Notes under the pieces: model-generated
Told to the model about the DNA's origin: nothing
Databases searched by the model: none
What the model saw: only the letters and a program-made list of their open reading frames with translations
In this document: in pieces, positions 21,149 to 35,600 of the stretch
Numbering within the stretch: the stretch's first letter is position 1
How the letters are laid out: every line of letters begins with the position of its first letter
Position numbers and translations under genes: made by a program
From: Anas platyrhynchos
Lineage: Eukaryota > Chordata > Aves > Anseriformes > Anatidae
Length of the DNA: 64,000 nucleotides
Direction of reading: 5' to 3'
NCBI RefSeq assembly: GCF_047663525.1
Contig: NC_092593.1
Coordinates: forward strand, 21,672,001 to 21,736,000

Positions 21149-22375
21149 AGCCCTTTTTTGCTCCCTGCTAGTTACCAATTAAACTCTGATTATTAGAAAA
21201 ATTTGCCATGTAATTATACTTGTCTCCCCTTCCTTACCTTCCATCCCAAGTGATTGTGGTAAAAACACACGTATTGATATATTTGTTTACAATGTTTAAC
21301 CCTATTCATAAGTTTGGTCTCTTACTTTTGATGGAAATAGAAGTACCAATGATGATTTTTTAAACATTCTCATTACTGTACTGCTGTCATTGCTAGCACA
21401 CAAAGTTGAAGTGAATCACTATAGTAAAGTAGTATAATAGCTCAGCTATCAAAACGCTGAGTTTAATAGTTTTGTATGAAAATGAACTCAGTCTTGCACT
21501 GTGAAATTAATCTTGGTTTGTGTTAACTTAATTTTTTGAAAGAATCACTACATTTATTCATTAAAAGTATTTTAAAAATTACACTTTCAGTTGGGTGATT
21601 TTGTGGCTTGATACAGATGTTAAGTGCTGTGGTCTGTGATAATCAACATTCTTAAACTCACCTGGCATATGAGCATACCATAACTGCTATGTCCCCAACT
21701 TAGTGCACCAGCCCTGCATATAAGCAAGCCTTTGAAACCATTATTTTCACTTGTCTCCTTCCGGAGAAACAAGCTCTTCACAGGGTACAACACTGCGCTT
21801 AGGAGGCTTAAAGGAAAAAGGTAATAATACATGGTTGTATTCCCTATTCCTTAAGCACTTAACTGAGAAGTAAACATCCTTGACTGAATCAAGAAAAGTG
21901 CAGTTTTAGGTGCATAATTCTAAGTACCTGACTGTTCCATACTTCTAGTTCCCTTCTCTTTTATCAGTATGGCAGCATTCCTCCCTAGCTCCAGGTCTGT
22001 ACCTTTGGAGCACAAACTCAAAGCTCCTGGAAACAAAGTAAGTAAGTTAAATCATGAGAAAATAGTTGTTTCTTAAGAAACAAAACTGAAAATAAAACCT
22101 CTTAAAAGTAACTATTACCAAGATTTTTAACTTTATTTTGGAAACGCATGGTGTGAAGAAGCTTTTTCACACCATCCTTTTGCTGAAATTCTTAAGACAG
22201 TTATACCAAAAAAAAAACTTCTGAGACACCAACAGTGAAGTCCATTCATTTAATTAAAATGAAAACAGTCCATAGATTTAAAGGAGAACTTGGTCCACAT
22301 ACAGAAATGATGTAAGTTTTGTTCTAGTCCATTTTATGGTTGAACTGATACTTAGTTTGTTTCTGGAATAATCTA

Positions 22376-22381
22376 AATAAA
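22376..22381 (+). terminator. Candidate PDK1 poly(A) signal, distal
   Basis: AATAAA about 3.3 kb after the stop codon. Use of this site would run past the minus-strand signal at 22132. Confidence 0.3.
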
Positions 22382-23306
22382 GAAGTGCCGTTTTAATATC
22401 TATCAAACAGTATGTAAATATACAAAACACCAATTCATGTTCTAACCTATATGGCATATCAAATTCTCCTTTAAAGAGAAATAATTTGTAGTCTACAACT
22501 GAACATATTTAAATACAATGCAGAAACCCAGTGCTTCGGTGGTAGTTTTTCCTACAATTCTTCCCTCAGTATTTTAAGTTTGAAAAACAGCGTATTTTAA
22601 AATTAGCAAATATATAAATTTGGTCCGCAAAAATCTTGTAGCAAGTAGAAAAGAGAAATACATGTATTGCAAATTGATCTTACTCATAGCATAAATCTAT
22701 AAAACTATGTATTATTTAGGAAAAAATAGGTTAAAAAAGATCTTATTTATAGGTTTAAACCTTGTCCCAACACCATAAGGGTAGTGTGTGGAAAACTGAA
22801 TACTATGATTAGTATACGTAGTTTGTGAAAACTACTTAATATTTCTTGTTATTTTCTCACTAAATTGCAACACATGGAATTCAAAAACAAAGTGGTACTA
22901 CAGTGGACTTAGCATGAAACAGATCATGCCAAAAATACAGGAATTTAAAGAAAATACTTCATAAATTTGAAATACATGCTTTCTTTTTAAATTAATTTGA
23001 CATTACTGTTTTCTTAAACAATTTTTACTATACATCTTTAGTGGCAACAGATAAATAGACTGTCACAGACTGAATTTGTTGGCAGGATTTTTCTATTGTC
23101 CCTCTATCAGATTCAACTATACAAAATTCTAGTTGACTAATATTGGAATGATTTTTAACACAGTATTCTACTTTTCACAAACATGTAGAAATTTCAATGA
23201 AAAGGGCACATGAGGTCTTAGAAGCACAAATATTAAGGCAGGAAGTTAAATTAGTATTAGTACAAGTAGAGTCAACTAGGAATTAAAAATACTGAAAACA
23301 TTTTGT

Positions 23307-23312
23307 TTTATT
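23307..23312 (-). terminator. Candidate poly(A) signal of the neurabin-like gene
   Basis: TTTATT on the + strand is AATAAA on the minus strand, about 160 bases beyond the TAA at 23474-23476. A second candidate lies at 22132-22137. Confidence 0.4.
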
Positions 23313-23473
23313 GGGTTGTAACAGGGAGGGACTATTACTAAAAAGTAAAAAAAAACCAAAAACCTACCATGTTAAACTGTTGCACTTTCCCTCCTCCCTC
23401 AATTGTACAATTATATACAAATCTGCAGAACTTCAAGGTGAAGCAATTTGAGCTAAAACAAAGCAGGGTCACC

Positions 23474-23641
23474 TTAGCAGCTTGATTCAAGAGTGGTTAC
23501 CACTCTGCCAGTCTTGCGAACTTCCCTCTCCTTCTTTTGAAATTTTTCCTTTTGTTTTTCCAGTTTTTCTTGTGCTTTTTTAATATCCTTAATTTTTTTC
23601 TTTATTGTTGATCGGTCGTTTTGACTGGAAACTCCCAGGGC
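23474..23641 (-). CDS. Neurabin-like exon 18 (SAM end, C-terminus, stop)
   Basis: Residues 1312-1366, starting [20 protein letters not shown], the last SAM helix, then a long Lys/Glu-rich helix ([20 protein letters not shown]) and the terminus TTLESSC. TAA at 23474-23476. Parallels KALGMTASQDRAVVKKKLKE of neurabin-1. The terminus is not a typical PDZ ligand. Confidence 0.95.
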   Translation of the reverse strand, partial: ALGVSSQNDRSTIKKKIKDIKKAQEKLEKQKEKFQKKEREVRKTGRVVTTLESSC

Positions 23642-26600
23642 CTTTTGGGGTTAAAAAAAATTACTTTGTTATTAATTTTTCAACAGTTGCGAACAGTTTA
23701 AGAAAGTGTTACTCACTTTGCTACAAAAGATAGTGTGTTTGGAAAACAAGAGCTTAAGTCTTCAGGGTCACTGTGAATGATCATTTTGGTAACAAGATGA
23801 GTAAGGACAAGAAGACCTACTCTTTTGTTTGGTTGTGAAATATCAGTTTCTCACTGCATTTCACAAACACAGAGACCTGAGAATTTCCAACAAATAGAGT
23901 AAGGAAAGGAAAACTCAGCAACTATTCTTTAACCTCTGTGAAGCCACCCCCCCCCCTTTTTTTTTTTTGACTAGGTATGCTGCTGAACTCAAATCAGCCA
24001 GCTGTGCTTTTTGTTTGATTGTTCATTTGTCTGTTGTTTGTTTTGTTTTTACTGCTTGAGAAAAATCCAATCCATGAAAGCTGATTCTAGGAAGTTCATG
24101 TTTCTTTTGAAGTTGCACAGCATAAATATAGATTAAGGGAAAGTGAAATAAATAATAATAAAAAAAATAAAGCATCTTGGTAAATAAGCACATCTCCACT
24201 AATGACTCTTGAGGACATTAATACTACAAACTAAGTATTCACCTAAAAGAAAAACTGAGTGGTCTTCCATCCCCCTCCACCCTTTAAAAACTAGAATCTT
24301 TCTCTCCTCTTTAAGCAGAAGACTTTTTTTTTTTTTCTTTTTAAAGCAGAGCCACAACAGTAGTTGATAATCTCTTTTGCTATGTAACTCATTACTTTAT
24401 GTTAATAAAGACGTGTGATCAGTGAAGCCCCATGGTAATAGGAAGTAAAAATAGGAAGTAAATGCTATAAATGTCCAACTTTCCATGACATTTCTTGTTT
24501 TGATGATGTACTATTAGAATTGTGATTACTATCACCAATTAATCTTCAAAAAAAAAAGTGAATTATTTCTATAAACACTTGGTATACTAATACTGCGCTC
24601 CTTACTATGGCATTACTTTACTTTAGCTCTTCCTCCATGCAAGGGTCCCTGTTCTTTTTGTATATATCTTCTATCATCTGTCTGCATTTTAGAGCAACTG
24701 AACCTAAATTTACTTAAAAGTATTAAGGATTTTAAGGTGTATTATTAAGAAGCCTATTAAGTAGCCAATGCACTTTGATTTTTGATCAGCAGATGGCAGT
24801 ATCTGATTCCAAGTTACAGGCAGCACTTCCACACTTCAGAACTCCTAATGACATAAATTATAAAGTTTTAAGTATCAACATCCCAAATTCCCTAATTAGA
24901 TATTCATTTGACAGACCAATAACAGGTGTTTCCTCTGTATCCAGGGACATTTGTTTACAAAATACAGGACAACTAGTGGTGTAAGTCTATTCTAAAAATA
25001 CCGGTGCCATTTTAGTGACTGAAAGTCAACATTTTTTTCTCCGTAACACACTCAAAACCTATGCTTGATCATTAACAATAGTTTGTCTTATGCCAAAATA
25101 GGCCAGTGAACTTAATTTTATTTAAGCAGGTTGCCTGTCCAAAATGCAGTCTGATAATCTACTGAGAAAGGAGAACTTGAAGTATTTTCTAGCATTGTAA
25201 GGGACACATACCATGCAGATTCCAGAGGCAAAATGACTAGAAAAAGCTCAAAGGAAAGATTTAGATTTTTTTTTTCCCCAGAAGAAGTGAAAATTAAAAA
25301 CATTTAAAAGGTCATCAGATACAGATTTTACTTTCCCTGTGAAGAAGAGATATGAAAGAAACATAGATTTCTAAAATTAGATCCTGCAGTTCTATGCATT
25401 TGACTTGGCTGGATCTTGTTTTGATATGATTTTATGCTGAGATTGATTACATATGTATCAAGCCCTGTTGGGGAATTATGCTGACTTTGATTTCCTTAAG
25501 ATGCAAACAAGGAAGATACAGCTAATATTTTTCTAATGAAAACCAGCTTATCTTTAATTATGCAATTAATTATTAAATTCTCATCTAACTGTACAGTCTC
25601 AAAGTATTTCAAAAGCAAAACACCCTTAAAAATCATGAAAACAGACTCTGTGATTTAAAAAAAATAAATTGGAATATGCAGTGAAAATTATACAGATACA
25701 AGTCTATCCTGGGATATTCACATACCTTTAACTTCTCACTGTCGAGTTGCATTAACTGCTGGCCATCTATGTTCATAGCTGTGAACTCCGTAATATACTG
25801 CTCCATGTTCATTCCCATTAGCCAGTGGCATACTTGTTGGGTGGTCCATTCAGAAATAGGTCTATTGTGCCATTGATTTTGTTTTCCTGTTGTTGTAAAT
25901 TCATCATCTAATGCCTAGCCAATTGAGAAAAGACACTGTAAGCAATATTTTACTTGTTCTGGATTCTAGTTGTCAATTGAATCTGAGTAACAAAATGCAT
26001 TTTTAAACACACTCTAGATCCAAAAGGACTTAAAGTTCTTGAGAACACAGTTTATAGTCAATTTGCCTTGGAGTTTGCTATAAACAAAAAGGACACTACC
26101 ACAACATTCAACACAAAGTCAGTCTGAAATAGAAAACAAACGTTTTTTTTTTTTTTTTTTTTCTAGTAAATTGCATCTTCATGAAAACTGGTGTCAAAAA
26201 ATAGCAAAATGTATGATTAAATTTGATGTATCCAAACAACAAACAAGCTTCCTCAATCAATCAGTCAGTCAGATGAGGTAGTTCAATCCTAATATTAGAT
26301 ACTGCCTTACACAGCATCAAGAAGAATCAAGTAGCACTTCAGCTGTATTATTGATTATTGTTATTAAGGAAATTCAGAATAAAAGTGATTCTAGCATTCA
26401 AGGAATCTTCCAACAGTTCTAGGTATAGTTTTACAAAATTTGTTGCATTCCTAAGAAGCAAGGATTATTTATTCTTTCATCTGATCCCATCGTGTCAACA
26501 ATTTAAGGGGCCTGCCCAGTAGGCCTTTTGAGAAGATTTGAGAAGACCTTGTAGCTTTCCACTAATACTACACTTCTCTAGCTCACAGAGCTTTTGAAGC

Positions 26601-29600
26601 TCCCAGCTTCAATTTCAGTTGGCTCCTAAGGAGAAAAAGGTAGTGCTGTTAGTCCTGAAGCTCTCTATTACTTCATCACAAAAGAAAAGCTACATAAAAC
26701 AGGGTTTAATATCCCTACAGAAGAAATTCTAGTGTGAGACTTGAATTGGAGTAACATCAGAGTTGAAGTTTTATTAACTATCCAAAACGATCTCTCACTA
26801 ACTCATGAGTGAGTACAGGCTGCATTTAGAGTTGCAGACTGCCCCATTAGGCAGCTTCCACAAGTTATCAAATATATTTGTAAAACACCTGAAAGTATGC
26901 CCACATTTTCTAGTGAGCCTCACATGTCGTTTGTAAACAGGGAACACGGAAATAAGCATCTTTCTACTAACAGATTTGACATGTGACCCTGTAGGTTTCA
27001 GGTGAACAGCTAACTACAGCTTCAAAATCGGAGGGATGTCACAAAATCCAGCTCCCTTGGAGAGCTGATTGAATGCAACAAAATAATTCTAGCAATTACA
27101 TGAAAGATGGTGAGACTTAGGTCTGTCACTTGGTCCGATCATACAATAAAATGAATCTGAGAGAGCAAAATGGCACATACATCTATCTTACTACGTACAA
27201 ATACAATTTTAAATTCCAGGTGGATCAGAGGGCTGCACATAATTAGAAACACTTTTGCTTTCCATGCTCTGTGAAACAAAGGAGAGTGGTTATATTAGGA
27301 GGTAGTGCAGATACACAGGAACAAATTCATAGAGCAGAACAGTTTATGCTGAAATCCTAATATCTATACTACATGCATTTCAAAGGTTTTATTTATTTAT
27401 TTTTACTTCAGAATAGCTCTAATCTGGTCTCACAGATTCAATGGCCACTAGCAGTTGGAATGCATTGGGAACACTGTAGAAGCGCCTCTGATTTGATCTC
27501 CAAGGTGAAGCGAAGTAAGGCAAGTGGGGACAAATCAGGAGATTTGCTTCAAAACTGAACTTCTAATCCTAATTAAAATGCTAATGTAGACATAAAAAGC
27601 GTGGACACATTGGCCTTCCTGACGTGTAAAAGCACAGCAATTTTTACAAAACATCCAAGGACTTTAAAGGAAGTTTTGCTTGAAGTGTTCTGTACAGCAA
27701 TTCTGTCATGAAAACTGGGGCACAGCTAGTTTTCTATCCAAGCTACCACGCTTGGGGTACTTGGCACAGAGAAAGAAGATTCACTGTATAAATTACAACA
27801 GGAATTTGAAAATGTCCATTTACTTTAAATCATTATGTTGTGGTAACTTCTTCTGTCTCATACTAGCAAGTGACTCTGAATAATACACAAAAACTAGAAA
27901 ATTTTTACACTTCACGTTTGACCTGTACTGGAGTATTGTGTGGTCTATCAGTAGCAAGAAAGTACTAAAATATTGCCAAAGCTTTTATCTGCAAAGGATA
28001 AAAATTATATATACACACTGAGAAATGTATTAAAAGTTTTATTCCTGTTGGACCTCACTCAGTAGCTTAACATTTTATTTAATCTGTGCTAGCTATGCAA
28101 TTTCACTTCTGTAATTTCAGAGTACCAGTACTCGAAGGTCTATTCCTGTTAAACAAGGAGGCCCAGATTCATCCCTTTCACCAGGTGAATGCGGTCCCCT
28201 ACAGAATGCAGGGGGAGCTCTCTATCTCAGATCTGCCATGCAGCATGGTTTGGAGCAGCGAGCAGCCTGTACCACAGAGGAGTTCTGCAGACTACGCTAG
28301 TTCCAGCTAGCCTTTGAGCCTAACAGTTGCTAGCAAAGTCCTCTTTACTTCTTGTTAGTAAAGACACCGCACTAACACAATTAAAAGCTGTATTAAAACC
28401 TCAAATCTGCATTAAAACACTTAGACATCTCCTCAGAGAAGTGAGGGAGGAAAGGAGATATTTAGTCTTGTATAATTCGATTTTTTCCCTACTGCACAAA
28501 GGAAAAGCACAGTTGTAACTTTTCAGGAATATAAACAGGAATATGAGAAGTATGGAAGAATAAGATGAGGAATATTGATTTTTTGAGTAAAGCTTATTGG
28601 TCATTAACTAACACCTCTACATTTCTGCCCCATGCCAAACTGTTTCCCTTCCAGAAGATGAACCTCAAATTCTGAAAGCAGAACTAAAACCACTTGTGAG
28701 GAATGGAAGCACGAGAGAACAGAGTGCTCCCCTGCATAAAAATATTGGTCATTCAGAAGGCAAGTAAGGCCAGACACACTCAAGGCTCTAAAGACAAGAA
28801 TACCACGAAACAAAGAAAAAAACCACAAATGCCATCTCACCATATAAGAGATAAAAAGCTTTAGAAGTGTAAGAGGGGTTACCAGGTTGCTTGCTAAACA
28901 ACTGTGAGTTGAGATGTCTTTCCTCTAACTAGCTGGCTGCTAACAACCTAACTCTCACCACCGCTCAGTCACTTCCCCAAACTGCTGAGAGCATCTGCTC
29001 AGCAAAGGCAGATTCTTCACTGCTGCTCTCCTCCATTTCTAGCCTTTTAACAATTTCAAGATTTATAGGGCAGCATGCAGTAGTTTGCTCATCTGAAAGC
29101 AGAGGTTGCTACACTGGCATGATTTAGGAATATATTTAGGAATCCATCCAAACAACATGCACCCTGATAATCACTATAGTTACTGAAAAGGCGCAAAAAA
29201 AACCCCAACACCTTCCATTGCTCATATGTGTAAGCAACATACATACTGGAGACAAGACTAGAATCAAACACATCTGTGAAAAAAAAAAAAAGCTTAATTG
29301 CCACTTCACATGTGCATAAACATAACTTTTGCTGGAGTTTGTGATCCAGAAGTTTATTTAAAGTTGTAACACTGATCAAGTAACAGCATTCATGAAGATA
29401 TTCAGCTTTGTTAAGATCTTATAATTTATGTTGCTTTAAAGTTTTAGAAACACATATTCCATCCACTAACCTCAAACAATTGCAGGAAACATTTGAAATG
29501 ATGGTATGTATTAACTAGTTACCCCAGTTTTCATTATAACTGACTGTCATCACTGAAAAATCAATGAGAAACTTGTAAACTAGTTCTATAACTTCAATGC

Positions 29601-32600
29601 CCCAGATTAATGTTAGTGGCTGCATATTTATAGTATTACTTGTAATATGTAGAAAGAACAGTCTTACCAGAATATTTATGATTTTCACCAAAGCCTTGTT
29701 TAAGATAGCTAGTAACGACCTATCTCATTTATTAACCACCTTTTTTTTTTTTCCCTTCAAACATTATCACTACCAATTTGGCTAGCTCTCTAACTCATAT
29801 CTGGAAGATGACTATATTCAGCTTTTAATGACTGCTAGTCTATAATTTATAAAGACGCCTATCAGTAAAACACCGAGTGAGGAAATACATGAGAATGTTA
29901 CCAAAGTGTTGATTTCAGGTTTCAGCTGTAGGCAAGGAGTTAGTTCTCCACAAACCTGCACTGATGTCAGGGGAAGGTCAAAAACGCTGCAGTTTTCATT
30001 TGCCAAGGATGCTACTTGAAATTTGTGGAACAGAAATATTTTATATTTTAAAAACTGAAATTTGATCATTCAGAGTTCATTCCATTGTTTTGCGATACAA
30101 TGAAGATCAGAACACAAAGCCTAATATGGCATCTTCCAGTCCATGCCCTTAGTTCAATAATGGCTTAGGATTCTTTACAGTGTTCTTCAATATTAAAATA
30201 TGGAAAGAACCATCAAGTTTCATGTTAAACAAATCTGGTTCTATTAACCATACTGTAGTGTGAACAACAACATAAACAAGACACATATACACACTTTGAA
30301 ACTCACCTCATTTGAAGAGAAGGTTAAAGTGTGTGAACGACCTGACAGATTTGGTTCTGTCACTAACCCTGAAAGTTCACAACTTGGCTTGCTATGGTAT
30401 GTATCATCTATGACAACTCTACTCTGCAAACAAGTGGAAATAATGTTTTATTAACTCACTCCTTGGAAAAGCAGATCACAAGGTGATATTCTAGTAATTG
30501 TGATTTTTGGAAAATAAATACTTTGACTCAGTCATTTTCTGTAGATCACACGTGAAATGTACTCACTGCATCCACCTTCAAGACGAGTTTTTGTTAAACT
30601 TCTGAATTCAAAAATATAACAACAAATTTAAAGCAATGTCCCCAATAAGAGCACCTTGTATAGAGAACTAGTCATAACCTGAAGTTACATGAAAGTACAT
30701 AAGGAAATACACAGTTACATTTTCAGTAGGCATAGCACACTCAGGGAGAAGCAATTCAAGATTTAGTTGGTGGAATTAATTCATGGTGGGTTTGTATTCA
30801 AGTGAAACCTAATGAGCACTATGAACATGCTTCAGAAGGTGCTTTTCTTAATGAGATAGAAGTTCTGTTTATGATCATAAAAGATTTAGATTTCATATTT
30901 GCCCACTGTAATAGGCATTGGAACAAACACCCTGTCCTTGCCTGACATACAATGACAATTGGAGTAGCAAGGAACTTTTGGCAGTTTACAGATCAAGGTT
31001 TAAATTGGTTCATGAACAGAGAATGCAGAGCTTGCCTAAGGACAGAATCTATTAGCTTCCCCTGAACTTTAAATTCTAATTTAAGATACTGTATTGTGTT
31101 GCTGTTCATTTTAATAGCTTCAATTTTGAGGTGTCTACGTTTGAGACACAGGTTCACATCATCTGAAAATTACCTTGATATGCAAACTACTATATAGATG
31201 TAAAATATCTTTAGAAGTATTTTTATAGTAGATTGTTTCAAGCTATATTAAATCTTCACAGTTAAAATACTAAGTATTGTAAAACACTTTAAAGCTGAAC
31301 ATTCTAAAAAGTTAAACAATTACTCAGATATCTTTACCATAAATTTACAGCAATTATGCAGCTTGACAATCTACATAAATTATTTTCAAAATAGGAAAAA
31401 CTTCAGAAATACAGATTTTAACAAGTATCACCTTTTTATAATGGAATAATGGAATAAAATTACAATTAAAACAGTTAAAATGTACGGAAGAGTAAAATTC
31501 AGGTTAGAAATGCAACCAATATAAAAACTATCCCATTGAAAGAATGTAAAAATCGTCATGGCCTTTACCATTTACATTCAGTTATCACACTTAGTCTCTG
31601 TTTAAAGATTGCATCTATATGTCTTGGCATCTAATAGCAGCAGGCTCTGTGTTCAAATTCTGCCAGCAGCCACTTGTCGTATGGCCTCAGGCAGGTCATT
31701 GGACCAGCCTGGAACTCCAGCTGAAGGCTATGAAAAAAACGGATGCTACACCTGAAAACTTCACAACAGGTTTGGTGAGAAAATCCTTCTAAAGAAAACT
31801 AACACATGTTTTGCAGAATGTTTTCTGATTTGACTGCCTTCATTTCCAACCCAGATCCTGACCTCTACCTTATTTTTCTTTAATGACTGAAAAATAATTT
31901 TCCCAAAAGCACACCACATAATTTTTACCTTCTTAAAATTAATTTCTCAATACTGGTCTTTGCTGCCTACAAAGAGTGAGCAATTATTTATCTTTATTTT
32001 TGAAGTCTCTAATCAACTATATTTTGTGAGGGTGCCATACCATATCTTTATATGCATACATAATCTGAGATCCCAGGTAAAGTTGATTTTTTAGTTGAAA
32101 GCTCAATTATTTTGTCTATTAAGCTGTTCTCAACTAATTACAATGAGAAAAAGCTACTATGGAGTTTTTCTTTTAACTTCCCTCAGAACTTCCTTGCAGA
32201 GTAATTGGGAAAAAATCAGAAACAAAACTGTAATATTTGGACCTAAACATTTAATGAGAACAGAGAAAAAATGATGAAGAAAACATGACCAGAATAAAGT
32301 ATCTCAGCACCAGTTGTAATGTTTTCTCCTCCTCTGCCTCTATTTAGTTTAAACAAGTAATTCTCTTTTAAGGATTTAGAGCCAGTTGCAAAGATTTTTG
32401 ATTCTCTAAGAGAATTTGGACAGAGGAAGTTTTGCAGGTCCTACCCCAAGGTACTGGGATATAAATAATTTACTCCACATCATTCTTCATTGCAACAAAA
32501 ACAAAACACTGCATACAAGTTTATGGAAGATAAGTAATGCTCTGGAAGAATAAGGAATGCGAACAGCATATACGTATTTGTACTGGATCAGAGAACAGGA

Positions 32601-35600
32601 TGAAATCAAGGGGCAGATTATGTGCAGGAATTTAAGAAGTGTGTAATTTTGAAATATTGTGAAGCTAAACAGTGTGCCACCATATCACAAGATTTTAGTT
32701 TCTTTTACTTCTACATTTCACAACCAACAAAAAGTTGATTCATTATTTCACAAAATTATGTTTTTAAGGCTAACTTTAGCACCATTTTAACAAAACAAAA
32801 TCCTCCTAAATGCAGAAATTTCAAGAGGCAAATTTCACAAACAGGAAACTTAAAATTGTAATTACAGTCCTTACACCATCAATATTAAAACACTACTACA
32901 GAAATTAGACACAATGCCAAAGACTTTATGGCATTAGAGATTTTTATGTGAAAAAATTTTAATCTCAGGGTTTCTACTTTTAACTGTTCTTTAAAAAGTG
33001 CTTTCACCTGATTATGTGTGATACTACAGACATCAAAGCAGAAAACATTAACATCAATAAAAGGCATATTCTTTCCTTAAATTCTACAAAGATGATTTTG
33101 TCCCTGTCGTTATGTTGTCTTAGTGAAAAACCTCATTGCTGAGTGCTCAGGCAGATTTCTTTCTCAGTTTTAACGTCTTTTCATAGGGAGGTTAACCAGC
33201 CAAAACCTTGACATTGTAGCACAAACTCAACACTCAAAAGCAGGTTAAGAGCTACAAAGATAAGTGATTCCAAGTAGTATCTACATTACAAGCTTTTAAA
33301 ACAAGCTCTCAAATGTTGCAAAGTAAAAATAGCCTGACGTCAGAGAAACTGAATATGATTTTAGGATCAATTAATATATGAGATATCTGTTCTTTAACAG
33401 GGTCAGCTTTGTACCATTTTACAAAGCAGACATATAGCTCAGGACTATCATGTTATTGCAGCTGCTGGTTTGCAACTGGCACTAAGGAAAAGAAAAGAGC
33501 AGTGAGCAGCAATTACATACTGGAGCATGAGAAGGAAGCAAAAAATAAATAGTAGGCAAGAAACTAGCTGGAAGGTTTAAGTGATAATAAGGTTGGATGA
33601 AGTATACAGTGATGAGGAAGAAAAAGGGTATTAATGAAGGGCAACGTGGAAAGGAAGAAAGAGGACCCATTCCAGTAAGATCTATATTTTTTGAGTGTGA
33701 ACAAAAGTGCCAATGTAAATACTTTAAAGAGTGCTTAAAGTAGAAATGCAGCAGTGGGATTTTTATGATGTTTTGGACAATGACTTGAATCAGAAAGAAA
33801 GGAGCAATAAAGAAAAGGAGGAATGAAGAGGTAAAGAATGATCTCTGAGCCAATGACTCTTTGAAAGCTAAACCTCAAGAGATGTGTTCTGTGTAGATAA
33901 ACATCCAGTTAGCTTTTCAATAGCCTATTAAGAAATCCCCTTAAACACAAATCTTCCTATACCAACATATTTGGCTTATTTATGAAAGCATCTTTTTGCT
34001 ATTACATGCTTCAAAAGAAGCAAACAATGCAGGAACTGTAAATACCCAAGTCACATGCACACACACACTGAACAGCATACTATAAAGGACAGTTCTACTT
34101 CAGGGATTACGAAGTTCCTACTCTTCAGTTCCTATAGGATAGTAAGGTACTGTGTGGCTCTAAAATGACTTTTTGTATTTTTTTTGCAGACTCATACACT
34201 ATGTAGCCATACAGCTTAATCCTCCGACAGCCACTGTAAATTCACAGTGAGAAAACAGACGGTAATTTTAAAAACTTATTCTAACAGTATTCTAGTGCAC
34301 TCAGCATCTTGACATGAAAGGCCAACTTGTTATCTGCCATCTATGCGAAACATCAGCAACTTCACAAACTACAGCCCCGCAAGTTTCTCTTCTAGATTTG
34401 TATCTCATTTCTCTATAACAACACATAGAAAGAGAAAAAAAAGTATTTTAGATAACCAGAATGAATAAAAAGTGTGAAACTTAAGAATAAACTTAGTTTG
34501 TGAGGTTACTCGGACAATTACAATTTTGAATCTGACAAAATCCAAAGGAAACAAGAATAAAGGTAACTCAGTAAGACTGCGTCTTCAGTTTTAACAAAAT
34601 ATTTTGACAGCACACACATTGTTTGCAGGCATTTCTTCATGTAAATTTTAATTCTAATACTGCCAACAGGTAAACAAAGCTACAAAATTGGGACTTTATT
34701 GAAGGTTTCAGTAAACTTGTCACCAAAGTAGCTTTTCTTCCAAACAGTTAAAACTATAAAAACGGGATCTTTATGGTTACAGACTGAACTGTTAAGTTTC
34801 ACTCTTAAAATCTGGTAATAGGGCTTTAACTTAAGAGAGTGTGTTCTATAGCTGTTCCTCTCAGGTTTCAATACTTTGGAAAAAGGACGTTCTCTTCATA
34901 CACCTGTCTGGTACTCAATCCTGACATACCAGTATGGTAAAAACTGGTTGGCCAACTGCCTGGGGAGCTGGCCTCTACTTAAGTACACTTCCTCCAAGTA
35001 TTGGACTGCTTTCTCATGTTTACAGGGTAAACAGATTTGGCTTTTAAAATTACACTGTCCTAAAGCTAGCAACACTTTTAGCACTATAAAACCAGTTATT
35101 AAACCTGTCCTGTGATCATTCCTTAGAAGCCTACTTCAGCCTGAACTACCTCCAGCGATGCTTAAATTGAATGGTAAGAAATGGGAATACTGACACAGTC
35201 TCTGCTTGTGAGGGCTGTAAAGTCTCAAGCTTCTGCAGCTGTGTTTGAGGTGATGTCATTCTAGGTGTAAGTCACCAAGCTTTCACATATTAAGTAAGCA
35301 CTTACAGTTTCACTTTGTCAAGATGCAACACTTAAATATTCAAAGCACAAATTAGTCATCTTTACCTTGCTTCTGTTCTTCTCTTGACCATGTTCACAAC
35401 AGTCCTGTCCACTCTGAGGAAAGTGCAGACTACTACTAGAAATCTGAGGCTCTTTGTGACTGTCTCCAAACCACGAGAAAGGCATACAAGTAGGCACAGG
35501 AGAATCTGAATCTGATGCAGAGAGATTGTTGCCAGAGTCATCCAACAGTTCTCGAGAACCTCTGAAATCAGTAGATTGAATTGTTTTTAAATTGTTTAAA

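Larger units (their letters stand above)
19034..23473. other. Convergent 3' UTR / intergenic region between PDK1 and the neurabin-like gene
   Basis: No coding exon was found in these 4.4 kb between the two stop codons. The PDK1 3' UTR probably ends after one of the + strand AATAAA signals at 19921, 21143, 22091 or 22376. The other gene probably ends at TTTATT (AATAAA on the minus strand) at 23307-23312 or 22132-22137. If the distal signals of both are used, the two transcripts overlap tail to tail. Confidence 0.6.

Noticed and set aside
33482..33853. 123-residue Phe/Leu/Ser-rich minus-strand frame
   Set aside because: It lies in intron 15, reflects a purine-rich + strand, and shows no domain or splice context.
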